Source: SZUA-521 sp041738285 (GTDB lineage Bacteria; Pseudomonadota; Gammaproteobacteria; Pseudomonadales; Azotimanducaceae). From it: 64,000 nucleotides of DNA. A program made the position numbers and the translations under genes. The notes beneath the pieces were generated by a model. The model worked only from the letters and a program-made list of their open reading frames with translations. It made no database searches and was not told the DNA's origin. Position 1 is the stretch's first letter, and each line of letters opens with the position of its first letter. The stretch is from the NCBI GenBank assembly GCA_041738285.1, contig JBGSQB010000150.1:1-64000 (forward strand), written 5' to 3'. Shown here in pieces: positions 63,641 to 64,000 of this stretch.

Positions 63641-64000
63641 CAACCCAGGTCGAGCGCCAGATCGGCGTTGGAATACACGCTCTGCACGTCGTCGAGTTCC
63701 TCCAGCGCATCAATCAGCTTGGTTACGCGCTCGGCGAGTTCACCATCGCAGTGCTGGTACGTCGCCGGCACCATGGTGACCTCGTGGGCATCAGGCTTAA
63801 GACCCGCCGCCCGCAACGCGTCACCGATCGACGCAAATGCCTCGGGCGTGGTGACCAAGGTAAGCGAGCCATCATCGTCCAGTTCCACGTCGTCGGCGCC
63901 CGCTTCGAGCGCGACTTCCAGAATGCAATCCTCGTGCTCGACGTCTGCAAAGCTGAAGAGGCCGCGTTTGGTGAAGAGGTAAGCAACCGAGCCATCGGTG
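63640..64000 (-). CDS. yebC: YebC/PmpR family transcriptional regulator, C-terminal part (cut by window edge)
   Basis: Reading leftward from the window edge, 120 codons remain of a YebC protein (normally about 240). [56 protein letters not shown] and the end [20 protein letters not shown] are typical domain 2-3 sequences. It is a DNA- or ribosome-related regulator found before ruvC in many proteobacteria. Its N-terminus lies beyond 64000. Confidence 0.95.
   Translation of the reverse strand, partial: TDGSVAYLFTKRGLFSFADVEHEDCILEVALEAGADDVELDDDGSLTLVTTPEAFASIGDALRAAGLKPDAHEVTMVPATYQHCDGELAERVTKLIDALEELDDVQSVYSNADLALDLG

Overview
The window looks like a chromosomal segment of a high-GC gammaproteobacterium. 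The right end (54.6-64 kb) carries the gene order yebC-ruvC-ruvA-ruvB-tolQ-tolR-tolA-tolB-pal-cpoB-queE-queC plus a tRNA-Lys, which is the classical pseudomonad/gammaproteobacterial arrangement, here without ybgC. The rest is rich in acyl-CoA chemistry, VOC proteins, short-chain dehydrogenases and luciferase-like or F420-type oxidoreductases, a mix typical of environmental, uncultured gammaproteobacteria that live on hydrophobic or ring-containing substrates. No phage, insertion sequence or CRISPR array was seen.

Layout. 0-16.4 kb: mixed single genes (two MFS transporters, a CDP-archaeol synthase-like membrane enzyme, a metallophosphoesterase, a DUF3604 protein, an M20 peptidase, a PQQ-type sugar dehydrogenase, a rhodanese-VOC fusion, a long coiled-coil membrane-anchored protein, dinB, a nitroreductase and an outer-membrane barrel protein). 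16.5-30.2 kb: a catabolic block with two acyl-CoA ligases, a class II aldolase, a hydroxyacyl-CoA-type SDR, an LLM oxidoreductase, a PPOX-type flavin/F420 enzyme, an amidohydrolase, an FAD monooxygenase, hydrolases, an alpha-hydroxyacid oxidase and a PhzF protein. 30.2-33 kb: three-gene proton-translocating transhydrogenase (pntAA-pntAB-pntB). 33.2-38.7 kb: a TRAP transporter followed by a hotdog protein, a PurN-like formyltransferase and a second LLM enzyme. 38.7-42.2 kb: a CoA transferase, a HisN-like phosphatase, a RidA protein and a D-cysteine desulfhydrase. 48.2-54.6 kb: an MBL hydrolase, an enoyl-CoA hydratase, a GPH symporter with two SDRs, and a phosphotransferase pair.

The most unusual part is a four-gene cassette at 42.3-48.2 kb. 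It is visibly AT-richer than its surroundings and all genes lie on one strand, with long overlaps at two junctions. It encodes a six-helix membrane class III nucleotide cyclase, a protein with tandem PilZ-like domains fused to an N-acyl amino acid synthase (FeeM-like GNAT), a SAM methyltransferase and a two-times-six-helix RND/MMPL exporter. Upstream is an 18-bp near-perfect palindrome that resembles a CRP-family operator. I infer a second-messenger-controlled module that makes, methylates and exports an acylated amino-acid lipid.

Three dispersed inverted repeats (4.6, 13.7 and 21.4 kb) share the arm GAAATAGGGGACAG but have different inner arms. They look like REP/RAYT-type mobile palindromes without a transposase in the window.
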